DNA from: Sinorhizobium fredii USDA 257
GTDB taxonomy: Bacteria; Pseudomonadota; Alphaproteobacteria; Rhizobiales; Rhizobiaceae
DNA length: 64,000 bases
Assembly (NCBI RefSeq): GCF_000265205.3
Contig: NC_018000.1
Span: 6,376,001 to 6,440,000, forward strand
Direction of reading: 5' to 3'
Part shown: positions 9,898 to 18,768 of the stretch, one piece after another
How the letters are laid out: each line of letters starts with the position of its first letter
Numbering within the stretch: the stretch's first letter is position 1
Program-made: the position numbers and the translations under genes
Notes under the pieces: generated by a model
The model's input: the letters and a program-made list of their open reading frames with translations, nothing else
Database searches by the model: none
What the model was told of the DNA's origin: nothing

Positions 9898-9987
9898 CCG
9901 TCAGTGACTGTTTCAAGCGCCAAGTTTGAGATGACGCTGATCGTTTGATTGACCAGTATACGTAAACAGCTCGAGGAGAGTACGACC

Positions 9988-10524
9988 ATTCGCAGACCGT
10001 TCAAAGCGGACGCCCCAGTCAAGGAAGGGCCGCGCGCAAACAAGGAAATCCGGGTCCCCCGGGTTCAGCTCATCGACGCCGAAGGCCTGAATTTGGGCAG
10101 CGTCCCGATCGATCAGGCGCTCCGCATGGCGGAAGAGTCCGGTCTCGATCTGGTGGAGATCGCACCGAATTCCGAACCGCCGGTGTGCAAGATCCTCGAT
10201 CTTGGCAAGCTGAAATACGCCAACCAGAAGAAGGCGGCCGAGGCGCGCAAGAAGCAGAAGATCGTCGAGATCAAGGAAATCAAGATGCGCCCGAACATCG
10301 ACACCCACGATTACGAGGTGAAGATGAAGGCGATGAACCGCTTCTTCGAAGAGGGCGACAAGGTCAAGGTGACGCTGAAGTTCCGCGGCCGCGAAATGGC
10401 CCACCAGGAGCTCGGCATGAAGCTTCTGCTGCAGGTCAAGGACGATACCCAGGCGATCGCCAAGGTTGAAGCCGAGCCGAAGCTGGAAGGTCGCCAGATG
10501 ATGATGGTGCTTGCGCCCAAGTAA
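9988..10524 (+). CDS. infC: translation initiation factor IF-3, ATT start
   Basis: Translation from the ATT at 9988 gives [14 protein letters not shown] and a 178-residue protein, the usual IF-3 length. GAGGAGAG at 9973-9980 lies at the right distance from this codon, while the upstream TTG (9949) in the same frame has no such site. The N domain holds [13 protein letters not shown] and the C domain [15 protein letters not shown]-3 controls start-codon choice on the 30S subunit, and an ATT start is the known basis of IF-3 autoregulation. Unlike the usual order, rpmI and rplT are not next but about 3.7 kb further on. Confidence 0.96.
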   Translation: MRRPFKADAPVKEGPRANKEIRVPRVQLIDAEGLNLGSVPIDQALRMAEESGLDLVEIAPNSEPPVCKILDLGKLKYANQKKAAEARKKQKIVEIKEIKMRPNIDTHDYEVKMKAMNRFFEEGDKVKVTLKFRGREMAHQELGMKLLLQVKDDTQAIAKVEAEPKLEGRQMMMVLAPK

Positions 10525-10565
10525 GGCACGAAAGCGTGGATCGCACGTGAAAGCAATCCAATGTA

Positions 10566-10592
10566 AAAGGCCGCCGTGAGGCGGCTTTTTTC
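10566..10592 (+). terminator. infC terminator
   Basis: Arms GCCGCC (10570-10575) and GGCGGC (10580-10585) with a GTGA loop, A4 before and T6 after. It suggests infC ends its own transcript and does not read into the following genes. Confidence 0.88.
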
Positions 10593-10616
10593 GTTCCGGC
10601 GCACCGTTGCCGGCGC

Positions 10617-10655
10617 CTGACAGAATGCTGACAGCCGTGCTCAGCCGCCTGTCAG
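10617..10655 (+). promoter_or_regulatory. CTGACAG direct repeat, candidate OmpR/PhoB-type regulator site
   Basis: CTGACAG occurs at 10617-10623 and 10628-10634, an exact 11-base period, and the near-inverted CTGTCAG lies at 10649-10655. Heptamers repeated every 11 bases are how PhoB/OmpR-class regulators bind. It lies 50-90 bases before the start of the glycine-rich gene. Which regulator binds is inferred. Confidence 0.5.
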
Positions 10656-10704
10656 TTGCCAAATGCCAGTCTCTGCCCGTTCCGAAACAAGGAAGGGTAA
10701 AGAT

Positions 10705-11370
10705 ATGCACAGCGCATTCAAAAAAGTGCTGCTCGTTTCCACAATGAGCTTGTTCGGCGTCGTTGGAGGGCCAGTGACGATGGCTCTTGCGGATACCGGC
10801 GCGGCCAGCAGCTTCGAAGCCGGACCTAACGGTGGCTTCGACACCAGCAGCCCCACCACAGTCGGCGAAGGTGGATCCGGTGGCGGACAGGACACCGGCA
10901 CGGGCGGCGGACAAGACACCGGCACCGGTGGCGGTGAAGGCGGCGGCACCGGCGGCGAAGGCGGCGGCACCGGCGGCGAAGGCGGCGGCACTGGCGGCGA
11001 AGGCGGCGGCACCGGCGGCGAAGGCGGCGGCAGTGGCGGCGAAGGCAGCGGCGGCGAAGGCGGCGGCAGTGGCGGCGAAGGCGGCGGCACTGGCGGCGAA
11101 GGCGGCGGCAGTGGCGGCGAAGGCGGTGGCAGTGGCGGCGAAGGCGGCGGCACCGGCGGCGAAGGCGGCGGCACTGGCGGCGAAGGCGGCGGCACCGGCG
11201 GCGAAGGCGGCGGCACTGGCGGCGAAGGCGGCGGCACTGGCGGCGAAGGCGGCGGCACCGGCGGCGAAGGCGGCGGCACTGGCGGCGGACAAGACACTGG
11301 CACCGGCGGCGGGCAGGACACCGGCACCGGCGGCGGGCAGGACGGCGGCGGAACTCCGACGGCGAACTGA
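10705..11370 (+). CDS. secreted glycine-rich heptapeptide-repeat protein
   Basis: The 221-residue product starts with a signal peptide (MHSAFKKVLLVSTMSLF...MALA, cleavage near residue 29). After a short unique stretch it consists of two GGGQDTGT units, about 16 copies of the heptapeptide GEGGG[T/S]G plus one shortened copy, then two more QDTGT units and a short tail ending TPTAN. It has no known domain; it should be an unstructured extracytoplasmic protein. GGAAGG at 10691 supports ATG 10705. The neighbouring PepSY-like protein carries a similar Gly/Asp/Thr-rich linker (GGSTGDTGT), and both precede a two-component system, so a shared envelope role is plausible but unproven. Confidence 0.75.
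   Translation: MHSAFKKVLLVSTMSLFGVVGGPVTMALADTGAASSFEAGPNGGFDTSSPTTVGEGGSGGGQDTGTGGGQDTGTGGGEGGGTGGEGGGTGGEGGGTGGEGGGTGGEGGGSGGEGSGGEGGGSGGEGGGTGGEGGGSGGEGGGSGGEGGGTGGEGGGTGGEGGGTGGEGGGTGGEGGGTGGEGGGTGGEGGGTGGGQDTGTGGGQDTGTGGGQDGGGTPTAN
10926..11290 (+). repeat. 21-base tandem repeat array
   Basis: The heptapeptide part is encoded by a 21-base unit (GGCGGCACCGGCGGCGAAGGC) repeated about 17 times with few silent changes. Other frames stay open through it purely because of the repeat. Copy number is likely to vary among strains. Confidence 0.9.
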
Positions 11371-11394
11371 TCCGATTCCGACCTGAGCCCTTAA

Positions 11395-11471
11395 CTGCGG
11401 CGGTGGCTGTCCCATCGCCGCAGACTTCCTCAAATTCGTGCCTCTCGCATCACTCCTGCTGCGAGGGGCAC
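11395..11471 (+). terminator. two tandem strong hairpins after the repeat gene
   Basis: Hairpin 1 pairs 11395-11406 with 11412-11423 (CTGCGGCGGTGG/CCATCGCCGCAG, one G-T). Hairpin 2 pairs 11438-11449 with 11460-11471 (GTGCCTCTCGCA/TGCGAGGGGCAC, one G-T). Neither has a long T-run, so they may end or stabilise the transcript or form a small RNA. Confidence 0.55.
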
Positions 11472-11611
11472 GCCCGTTTCAGTAAGAAAATCGACGTTCC
11501 ACCCCTGTTTCCGTCACTTTTCTGGCGGATGCTGCGGCGACCTATGTTGAGGGGATAATGAGAGACCATATCTGCCTGGAGCGCGCCGCACCGCCTCGTC
11601 CCGCTTCGCTC

Positions 11612-12028
11612 ATGCGCCGGAGTCTGGCCGCATTTGTTTGCTGGTCGGTTGCGTCCTGTGTCGTGCCGTTCTCCGCGAGCGGCGCGGCTTTGGCCGATGA
11701 CGGCAAGACCGGCCGCGGCAACTCGGATGCCGGCGGCAGCACCGGCGATACCGGCACCCGAGGTGATCGCAGCACGGCAGCCCCGGAGAACGGGAGTCGG
11801 GAAACGAGAAGCCAGGAGGATGCGCGAGACGCCGTCGTCAAGGGAGAGATCCTGCCGCTGAGCAAGCTGCTCGCCTTGGTGGATCGCGATCTCTACGGCA
11901 TGGTCATCGCGGTTGATCTGGTGCGGTACATGGGAAGCGACGTCTATCGGCTGAAGACGCGGGATGGCGCGGGCGTCATCCGCGACCTCCGGATCGATGC
12001 GCGCACCGGCAGTTTCGTGAAATTCTGA
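11612..12028 (+). CDS. secreted PepSY-like small protein upstream of a two-component system
   Basis: Translation from ATG 11612 gives 138 residues: a signal peptide (MRRSLAAFVCW...ALA), a Gly/Asp/Thr/Arg-rich linker, and a C-terminal PepSY-like fold (ILPLSKLLALV, then YRLKTRDGAGVIRDLRIDARTG). An in-frame ATG at 11558 adds 18 residues before the signal and is less likely. The gene is followed after 7 bases by the response regulator, so all three are probably one operon. Small periplasmic proteins of this type inhibit their partner kinase in the rhizobial FeuN/FeuP/FeuQ system; a similar role here is inferred from layout only. Confidence 0.75.
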   Translation: MRRSLAAFVCWSVASCVVPFSASGAALADDGKTGRGNSDAGGSTGDTGTRGDRSTAAPENGSRETRSQEDARDAVVKGEILPLSKLLALVDRDLYGMVIAVDLVRYMGSDVYRLKTRDGAGVIRDLRIDARTGSFVKF

Positions 12029-12035
12029 GGCAGAC

Positions 12036-12701
12036 ATGCGCATACTTCTGGCAGAGGACGACCTCAACATTGCTGGCCATGTCCGCGGGAAACTCGAGGC
12101 TGAAGGCTATGCGGTCGATACGCTTGCCCACGGCCCCGACATCTGGGAGCGCGGCGAAGACGGCGGCTATGCAGCCATCATCCTCGACCTCGGCCTGCCC
12201 GGCCTCGACGGATTGTCGATCCTCAAGCGGTGGCGTCTCGACGGCGTGGAAACGCCGGTGGTGGTGCTGACCGCCCGCGGATCCTGGATGGAGCGCGTCG
12301 ACGGGTTCGAGGCCGGCGCCGACGACTACATTCCCAAGCCGTTTCGCGCCGAGGAGCTGCTGGCGCGGCTGAGGGCGCTTCTGCGGCGCGCCGGCCCGCG
12401 ATTCCAGATCATCAAATCGGCGGGCCGCTTCACGCTTGACGAGGCGACCCGCCGGGTCACCTTCGACGGAGAGGCGCTTGATCTCAGCCCGCTCGAATTC
12501 CGGATGGTCGCCTACTTCATCGAACGCAAGGGCGAAGTGCTGTCGCCGCTCGAACTGGCAAGCCATGTCCAGGGACGCGACGACGACTCCGCCAAGAACG
12601 CCGTCGAGGCGATGATCGCCCGGCTGCGCCGCAAGACCGAGAGCCGCGCCATCGAGACGCGACGCGGATTCGGCTATCTCCTGCCGGACGACCCTTCATG
12701 A
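12036..12701 (+). CDS. OmpR/PhoP-family response regulator
   Basis: The 221-residue protein has a receiver domain with acidic pocket D8-D9, phospho-acceptor Asp51 (IILDLGLPG), Thr in VVLTARG and Lys in YIPKPF, then a winged-helix DNA-binding domain with LSPLEFRMVAYF and the RRGFGYLL end. It would be phosphorylated by the adjacent kinase, whose start overlaps its stop by four bases. Targets are unknown; the CTGACAG repeat upstream of the glycine-rich gene is a candidate site. Confidence 0.93.
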   Translation: MRILLAEDDLNIAGHVRGKLEAEGYAVDTLAHGPDIWERGEDGGYAAIILDLGLPGLDGLSILKRWRLDGVETPVVVLTARGSWMERVDGFEAGADDYIPKPFRAEELLARLRALLRRAGPRFQIIKSAGRFTLDEATRRVTFDGEALDLSPLEFRMVAYFIERKGEVLSPLELASHVQGRDDDSAKNAVEAMIARLRRKTESRAIETRRGFGYLLPDDPS

Positions 12702-14065
12702 TGCGCTCGCTGCGGCTGCGACTGGCGGTCGGAGCAGTGATCGCAATCGGCCTCGTGCTGCTCGTAGCGTGGCTTTCCCTGACCCGGCTGTTCACCGATT
12801 ACGTGGTCGGGCGGTACCGCGGCGAGATGATGACGATCGTCGACACGCTCGCTGCCGAACTCGCCTTGCAAGAGGGCCAGCTTATGCTCGCGCGCGAGCC
12901 GGCAGATCCGCGTTTCGACCTGCCGAACGGCGGCCGCTACTGGCAGGTCTCACCCGTCGACGGCAGTCACCTGCGGTCGCGCTCGCTCTGGGACGTGGCG
13001 ATCGATGCCGACGCTCCGGTCCCTTCGCGCTACGAGGGTTTTACCATCAGTGAAGGTCCGGACGGACATCCGATGCTGGTCCACAGCCAAAGCCTGTCGC
13101 TTGGCGAAGGTGCCCCGGCGATCCGGTTCGTCGCGTCAGCGGCGTTTCCTAAACGGGAACTCGACGAAGCGCTGGGCGATTTCCAAGCGGCGCTGCGGCT
13201 GATGCTGCTTGCGACCGCCGGGCTCCTGGCCGCCGCCGCCTTTTTCCAGAATGCCATCGGGCTCAAGCCGCTCCGCCGCCTGAGCGAGCGGGCGGCCTCG
13301 GTGCGCGCCGGCCGCGACCGGGATTTCGGAACCTCCGGCCCAAGCGAGGTGCAGCCGCTGGTCAGCGAGATCAATCTCCTCCTGAAGGAACGCGAAGTGG
13401 CGGTCGAGCGCGCGCGTGCCCGCGCCAGCGATCTCGCCCACGGCCTCAAGACGCCGCTGACGGTGCTGGCGCAGCTCGCGGAGCGGCTTCCGCCGGAGGA
13501 TCGCGCCTTGGCGCTCAGACAGGTGGAACTCGCCCGCCAGCGGGCCGACCGGCAGCTGCAGGCCGCGCGCATGGGCGTCGAGCGAATGGCGACGACGTCG
13601 GTCATGGGCCTTGGCGGCAAGCTCGTCAGTGTCCTTCGTCCCGTCACCGCCGAGCGGGATGTCGCCTGGGAAGTTTCGATCGACAGCTCGCTTTCGCTCG
13701 ACGTCGATCCGGCCGACCTTGCCGAATGTCTCGGCAATCTGCTCGACAACGCCGCGAAATGGGCGCGTTCGTTCATCCGCTTCTCGGCACGCCGGGCCAA
13801 CGGCGCCATCACCATCCTGATCGAGGACGACGGGCCTGGCATTGCCGAACAGAACCGCGTGGCGATCCTCAGACGCGGTGCACGGCTCGACAGCACCGAC
13901 GACCGAGAGCCCGAAGGCGCGGGACTGGGTCTCGCGATCAGCGCCGACATCGCCGAGGCCTATGGTGCCTCCTTGACCCTAGAGCAGTCCGACCTCGGAG
14001 GACTGAGAGCCCGGCTGACCTTTCCGGTCAGGGTCGTGCGGCTTCCGGTGCGCGATCCCGCCTGA
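12698..14065 (+). CDS. PhoQ-like sensor histidine kinase
   Basis: The 455-residue protein has a transmembrane helix at about 11-30, a periplasmic sensor of about 130 residues, a second helix at about 165-185, a HAMP-like linker, the phospho-acceptor His248 in DLAHGLKTPL and an ATPase domain with N-box NLLDNAAKW (347-355), DDGPGI and GAGLGLAI. The input signal is unknown. The PepSY-like protein encoded upstream would be exported to the same compartment as the sensor domain, which makes it the obvious candidate modulator. Confidence 0.93.
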   Translation: MMRSLRLRLAVGAVIAIGLVLLVAWLSLTRLFTDYVVGRYRGEMMTIVDTLAAELALQEGQLMLAREPADPRFDLPNGGRYWQVSPVDGSHLRSRSLWDVAIDADAPVPSRYEGFTISEGPDGHPMLVHSQSLSLGEGAPAIRFVASAAFPKRELDEALGDFQAALRLMLLATAGLLAAAAFFQNAIGLKPLRRLSERAASVRAGRDRDFGTSGPSEVQPLVSEINLLLKEREVAVERARARASDLAHGLKTPLTVLAQLAERLPPEDRALALRQVELARQRADRQLQAARMGVERMATTSVMGLGGKLVSVLRPVTAERDVAWEVSIDSSLSLDVDPADLAECLGNLLDNAAKWARSFIRFSARRANGAITILIEDDGPGIAEQNRVAILRRGARLDSTDDREPEGAGLGLAISADIAEAYGASLTLEQSDLGGLRARLTFPVRVVRLPVRDPA

Positions 14066-14233
14066 GCCGCGGCTCAGCGTATGCCATGATCAACGGGCGG
14101 CTTGCGCTTTTGCAGGACTTCGGCTACAAGCCCCCCGTCCGAACGGTCCGGCAGGGCATGCCGTGGCCGTTCTTAACGCTGGAAACCAGCCTCGTCAGCC
14201 GGTTTCGCATATCAAGAACAATGGAGTAGCAAA

Positions 14234-14437
14234 ATGCCCAAGATGAAGACGAAATCGTCTGCCAAGAAGCGGTTCAAAGTAACCGCGACCGGCAAGGTTC
14301 GAGCTGCCGCTGCTGGCAAGCGCCACGGCATGATCAAGCGGTCCAACAAGTTCATTCGCGACGCACGCGGAACCATGGTTCTCGCAGAGCCTGATGGCAA
14401 GAAGGTCGTCAAGAATTACCTGCCGAACGGTCTCTAA
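14234..14437 (+). CDS. rpmI: 50S ribosomal protein L35
   Basis: The 67-residue basic protein has the L35 signature [21 protein letters not shown] and matches the family length. It lies 38 bases before rplT and belongs to one transcript with it. GGAG at 14223-14226 is its ribosome binding site. Its usual upstream partner infC is separated from it by the two-component block. Confidence 0.97.
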   Translation: MPKMKTKSSAKKRFKVTATGKVRAAAAGKRHGMIKRSNKFIRDARGTMVLAEPDGKKVVKNYLPNGL

Positions 14438-14475
14438 GACTTCAGGCACATTGGACACGTTAAGGAGATCATGAC

Positions 14476-14880
14476 ATGGCACGTGTAAAACGCGGCGTAA
14501 CCGCTCACGCCAAGCACAAGAAGACGCTCAAGGCCGCCAAGGGTTTCTACGGCCGCCGCAAGAACACGATCCGCGCCGCCAAGGCAGCGGTCGACCGTTC
14601 CAAGCAGTACGCCTACCGCGACCGCAAGGTCAACAAGCGCAATTTCCGCGCCCTCTGGATCCAGCGCATCAACGCTGCCGTCCGCGAGCACGGTCTGACC
14701 TATGGCCGCTTCATCGACGGCCTGAGCAAGGCAGGCATCGAAGTGGACCGCAAGGTTCTCTCCGACATGGCGATCCATGAGACGGCTGCATTCACGGCGC
14801 TCGTCGAAGCCGCCAAGAAGGCGCTCGCCTATCTCAAGGAAGCCGGCACGGCAAACGAGTTTGAAAGCGCTGTCCGTTAA
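14476..14880 (+). CDS. rplT: 50S ribosomal protein L20
   Basis: The 134-residue protein shows the L20 pattern [16 protein letters not shown] and [14 protein letters not shown]. It binds 23S rRNA early in assembly and in other bacteria represses its own operon. The site AAGGAG at 14461-14466 precedes the ATG. A strong terminator follows. Confidence 0.97.
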   Translation: MARVKRGVTAHAKHKKTLKAAKGFYGRRKNTIRAAKAAVDRSKQYAYRDRKVNKRNFRALWIQRINAAVREHGLTYGRFIDGLSKAGIEVDRKVLSDMAIHETAAFTALVEAAKKALAYLKEAGTANEFESAVR

Positions 14881-14918
14881 GCCAGCGTTTTCCCAAGACC
14901 GTTTCTGAAATTGTTGGG

Positions 14919-14954
14919 AAACCCGCGCTGGCAGGGCTGGCGCGGGTTTTTCTT
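14919..14954 (+). terminator. rpmI-rplT terminator
   Basis: AAACCCGCGC pairs with GCGCGGGTTT around an 11-base loop, ending TTTTTCTT. Confidence 0.88.
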
Positions 14955-15035
14955 ATTCGGCGCACTGCCAGGCGATCACATCGCTGAAGTGTTGAACCGA
15001 TAGACCGAACCAATCCCGCATCGAGGTAGGACAGA

Positions 15036-16118
15036 ATGAGCGAACTGGAAACTTTGGAACGGACATTGCTGGCGGAAATCGATGCCGCCGCCGACGAGGG
15101 GGCGATCGAGTCGTTGCGCGTCGGTGCGCTCGGCAAGAAGGGTTCGATTTCGGAGCTCTTGAAGACGCTCGGCACGATGAGCCCCGAGGAGCGCCAGACG
15201 CGCGGCGCCCGCATCAATGCCCTGAAGAATACCGTTTCCGATGCGATTTCGGCTCGCAAGCTCGCCCTCAAGGATGCGGCGATCGCCGAGCGGCTGGCGC
15301 GCGAGACGGTGGATATCAGCCTGCCGGTCCGCTCCTCGCCTGCGGAGCGCGGCCGCATCCATCCGATCAGCCAGATCGTCGACGAGATCACCGCCATCTT
15401 CGGCGACATGGGCTTCTCGATCGCCGAGGGACCGGACATCGAGACCGATTACTATAACTTCACGGCGCTGAACTTCCCCGAGGGCCATCCGGCCCGCGAG
15501 ATGCACGACACTTTCTTCTTCCAGCCGGACGAGAAGGGAGAGCGTAAGGTGCTGCGCACCCACACCTCGCCGGTGCAGATCCGCACGATGGAGGCTCAAC
15601 AGCCGCCGATCCGCATCATCATTCCCGGCAAGACCTATCGCCAGGATTCCGACGCCACCCATTCACCGATGTTCCACCAGGTCGAGGGACTGGTGATCGA
15701 CAGGACGGCGAACGTCGCCAACATGCGCTGGGTGCTGGAAGAGTTCTGCAAGGCTTTTTTCGAGGTGGACCAGGTGACGATGCGCTTCCGCCCGTCCTTC
15801 TTCCCCTTCACCGAGCCGTCCTTCGAGGTCGATATCCAGTGCGACCGCTCCGGCCCGATCGTCAAGTTCGGCGAAGGCAAGGATTGGATGGAGATCCTCG
15901 GCTGCGGCATGGTGCATCCGAACGTGCTGCGCGCCGGCGGTCTCGATCCGGACGAGTATCAGGGCTTTGCCTGGGGCATGGGCCTCGACCGCATCGCCAT
16001 GTTGAAATACGGCATGCCGGACCTGCGCGACTTCTTCAACGCCGATGTCCGCTGGATGACCCATTACGGCTTCCGCCCGCTCGACATGCCGACGCTGTTC
16101 GGCGGTCTTTCGGCCTGA
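15036..16118 (+). CDS. pheS: phenylalanyl-tRNA synthetase alpha subunit
   Basis: The 360-residue protein has an N-terminal coiled coil (1-90) and a class II core with the motif 2 block [10 protein letters not shown], later [10 protein letters not shown] and the motif 3 stretch [14 protein letters not shown]. With PheT it charges tRNA-Phe as an alpha2-beta2 enzyme. GGTAGGA lies before ATG 15036. A 104-base repeat separates it from pheT. Confidence 0.97.
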   Translation: MSELETLERTLLAEIDAAADEGAIESLRVGALGKKGSISELLKTLGTMSPEERQTRGARINALKNTVSDAISARKLALKDAAIAERLARETVDISLPVRSSPAERGRIHPISQIVDEITAIFGDMGFSIAEGPDIETDYYNFTALNFPEGHPAREMHDTFFFQPDEKGERKVLRTHTSPVQIRTMEAQQPPIRIIIPGKTYRQDSDATHSPMFHQVEGLVIDRTANVANMRWVLEEFCKAFFEVDQVTMRFRPSFFPFTEPSFEVDIQCDRSGPIVKFGEGKDWMEILGCGMVHPNVLRAGGLDPDEYQGFAWGMGLDRIAMLKYGMPDLRDFFNADVRWMTHYGFRPLDMPTLFGGLSA

Positions 16119-16130
16119 TCGCTCGCGCTA

Positions 16131-16234
16131 CTGCATGTTTCCTTAAATCCTAGCCGATTTAAGGACAAAAACATGCAGCAATTCAAAGTGCTATAGCGAC
16201 CTTTGCGCGTCTGGTAAGACGCGCGGCGCTGTAG
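16131..16234. repeat. RIME-like rhizobial intergenic repeat, full copy
   Basis: It starts CTGCATGTTTCCTTAAAT, contains the inverted ATTTAAGGACAAAAACATGCAG, then AATTCAAAGTGCTATAGCGACC and a GCGCGTC/GACGCGC hairpin (16205-16224), and ends GCTGTAG. Related copies lie at 21793 (inverted, partial) and 59569 (diverged). It sits inside the pheS-pheT transcript. Confidence 0.82.
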
Positions 16235-16258
16235 AATTCTTAGGACACAGGTGAAATC

Positions 16259-18685
16259 ATGAAGTTCCCGCTCTCCTGGCTGAAGGACCATCTGGAAACC
16301 GACGCCTCGCTCGAGGAAATCTGCGCGCGCCTGACGATGATCGGGCTCGAGGTCGAGGGTGTCGACGACAAGGCCGCCTTCAAGCCCTTCGTCATCGCCA
16401 AGGTCATTTCCGCCGAGCAGCACCCGAACGCCGACAAGCTGAGGGTGCTGATGGTCGATACCGGCAACGGCTCACCGGTGCAGGTCGTCTGCGGTGCGCC
16501 AAACGCGCGCAAGGGCCTCGTCGGCGCCTTTGCCGCGCCGGGCACCTACGTGCCGGGCATCGACGTGACGCTGTCGGTCGGCAACATCCGCGGCGTCGAA
16601 AGCCGCGGCATGATGTGCTCGGAAAAGGAATTGGAGATATCCGATAACCACACCGGCATCATCGACCTGCCCGAGGATGCGCCGGTCGGCACCAGCTACG
16701 CCGCCTATGCGGGCCTCGACGATCCGATGATCGAGATCAACCTGACGCCGAACCGGCCGGATTGCACCAGCGTTCACGGCATTGCCCGCGACCTCGCCGC
16801 CTCCGGCCTCGGCACGCTGAAGACAAGGCCGGCGCCCTCCTTCCCGGTCGAAGGCGAAACGCCGGTCAAGGTGCGGCTGGAGCTCGGTGAGGACAAGCAT
16901 CTCTGCCCCGGCTTTGCGCTGCGTCTTGTGCGCGGCGTCAAGAATGGCCCGAGCCCGGTCTGGATGCGCCGGCGGCTGACGGCGATCGGGCTTCGGCCGA
17001 TCAACGCATTGGTCGACATCACCAACTACCTGACCTTCGACCAGGGCCGGCCGCTGCACGTCTTCGACGCGGCCAAGGTCAACGGCAACCTGACGGTTCG
17101 CCGGGCAAAGGAAGGCGAGAAGGTGTTGGCGCTCGATGCCCGCGAATACACGCTGTCGCCCGCCAATGTGGTGATCACCGACGAGGACGGCATCGAATCG
17201 ATCGGCGGCATCATGGGCGGCGAGCATTCCGGCTGCGACGAGGCGACCACCGACGTGCTGATCGAGTCGGCGCTTTGGGACCCGATGAACATCGCCAAGT
17301 CCGGCCGCACCCTCGGCATCATCACCGATGCGCGCTATCGCTTCGAGCGCGGTGTCGATCCGGAATATATGGTGCCGGGCCTCGAACGGGCGACCGAACT
17401 GGTGCTGGAGCTCTGCGGTGGTACCGCCGCGAAGCTGGACGTCGTCGGCTATGAGGGCCATACGCCCAAAGTCGTCGACTTCCCGGTCTCCGAGGTCAAG
17501 CGGCTGACCGGTCTCGAGGTCTCCACCGAGGAGAGCGTTTCGATTCTCGAGGAGCTCGGCTTCGGCGTCGAGGGCTCCGGCGAGCGCTTCCGCGTCACCG
17601 TGCCCTCCTGGCGACCGGATGTCGACGGCAAGGCGGACCTGGTCGAGGAAGTCATGCGCATCCATGGCGTCGACAACATCGTCGCGGCCGCCCTGCCGAG
17701 CCACAACGCCGTCAACGGCAAGATCCTCACGACCTTGCAGATCCGCACCCGCCAGGCGAGACGCGGGCTCGCCAGCCGCGGCATGCTAGAAGCGGTCACC
17801 TGGTCGTTCATCTCGGAGGAGCAGGCGAAGCTCTTCGGTGGTGGTCAGCCGGGGCTGAAGCTCGCCAATCCGATTGCTGCCGACATGTCCGACATGCGGC
17901 CGTCGCTGCTGCCGGGGCTTTTGACCGCCGCGCAGCGCAATGCCGACAAGGGCTATGGTGACGTGGCGATCTTCGAGGTCTCCGGCACCTATGAGGGCGA
18001 CACGCCCGAGGCGCAGCGCCGCGTCGCCGGCGGCGTCCGCCGCGGCACCGCCTCCCTCAACGGCGCCGGCCGGCTCTGGTCGAACGCGGTGAAGGGCGGA
18101 GGCAAGCCGGTCGACGTCTTCGACGCGAAGGCCGATGCGATCGCGGTGCTCGAAGCCTGCGGCGTGCCGATGGCCAATGTCCAGTTCGAGGCCGGCGGCC
18201 CGGACTGGTACCATCCCGGCCGCTCCGGCACGATCAAGCTCGGCCCGAAGATCGTGCTCGGCGCCTTCGGCGAGTTCCACCCGAAGACGCTCGACGCTCT
18301 CGATGTCTCCGGCCCGATCGCCGGTTTCGAGATCTATGTCGATGCGATGCCGGAGCCAAAGAAGAAGACGACGCGCACTAAGCCGGCGCTTGAGCTCTCG
18401 CCATTCCAGGCGGTGAAGCGCGACTTCGCCTTCGTGGTCGACAAGGAGGTCGAGGCGGCCGCTGTCGTCCGGGCCGCTTCCGGCGCCGACCGCAAGCTGG
18501 TAACCGGCGTCAATGTCTTCGACGTCTTCGAAGGCGCCTCGCTCGGCGAAGGCAAGAAGTCGATCGCCATCGAGGTGACGATCCAGCCGGTCGAGCGCAC
18601 GCTGACCGACGAGGATTTCGAGGCGCTGACCTCGCGCATCGTCGCCATTGTGGCGAAAAGCACCGGCGGCGTGCTTCGCGCCTGA
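16259..18685 (+). CDS. pheT: phenylalanyl-tRNA synthetase beta subunit
   Basis: The 808-residue protein has the bacterial PheT order: N-terminal tRNA-binding fold (about 40-150, [11 protein letters not shown]), the B3/B4 editing region, B5 domain, a degenerate class II core and the C-terminal FDX-ACB domain starting near [13 protein letters not shown]. It completes the enzyme formed with PheS. No frame damage is seen. Confidence 0.97.
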   Translation: MKFPLSWLKDHLETDASLEEICARLTMIGLEVEGVDDKAAFKPFVIAKVISAEQHPNADKLRVLMVDTGNGSPVQVVCGAPNARKGLVGAFAAPGTYVPGIDVTLSVGNIRGVESRGMMCSEKELEISDNHTGIIDLPEDAPVGTSYAAYAGLDDPMIEINLTPNRPDCTSVHGIARDLAASGLGTLKTRPAPSFPVEGETPVKVRLELGEDKHLCPGFALRLVRGVKNGPSPVWMRRRLTAIGLRPINALVDITNYLTFDQGRPLHVFDAAKVNGNLTVRRAKEGEKVLALDAREYTLSPANVVITDEDGIESIGGIMGGEHSGCDEATTDVLIESALWDPMNIAKSGRTLGIITDARYRFERGVDPEYMVPGLERATELVLELCGGTAAKLDVVGYEGHTPKVVDFPVSEVKRLTGLEVSTEESVSILEELGFGVEGSGERFRVTVPSWRPDVDGKADLVEEVMRIHGVDNIVAAALPSHNAVNGKILTTLQIRTRQARRGLASRGMLEAVTWSFISEEQAKLFGGGQPGLKLANPIAADMSDMRPSLLPGLLTAAQRNADKGYGDVAIFEVSGTYEGDTPEAQRRVAGGVRRGTASLNGAGRLWSNAVKGGGKPVDVFDAKADAIAVLEACGVPMANVQFEAGGPDWYHPGRSGTIKLGPKIVLGAFGEFHPKTLDALDVSGPIAGFEIYVDAMPEPKKKTTRTKPALELSPFQAVKRDFAFVVDKEVEAAAVVRAASGADRKLVTGVNVFDVFEGASLGEGKKSIAIEVTIQPVERTLTDEDFEALTSRIVAIVAKSTGGVLRA

Positions 18686-18707
18686 GTATAGATCGGTTTT
18701 GGAGAAA

Positions 18708-18755
18708 GACTCCTCCCCAACACCCCACCTGTGGGGAGGGTTGGGGAGGGGCATG
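18708..18755. repeat. palindromic intergenic element, single-hairpin copy
   Basis: CTCCTCCCCAACACCCCACC and GTGGGGAGGGTTGGGGAGGGG form one imperfect hairpin between pheT and the converging VOC gene; it may also end both transcripts. Confidence 0.65.
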
Positions 18756-18768
18756 TGGCTGACGATCG

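Noticed and set aside
10641..11433. Long minus-strand and alternate-frame proteins of Pro/Ser or Ala/Lys repeats over the Gly-rich gene
   Set aside because: All frames stay open because of the 21-base repeat; only the plus frame has a signal peptide and ribosome-binding site.
11612..14065. Naming the two-component genes feuN/feuP/feuQ
   Set aside because: The layout is similar but the small protein is larger and the sequences cannot be matched with confidence.
16205..16224. GCGCGTC hairpin as a terminator between pheS and pheT
   Set aside because: It is a fixed part of the dispersed repeat and lacks a T-run; pheS and pheT must be co-expressed.
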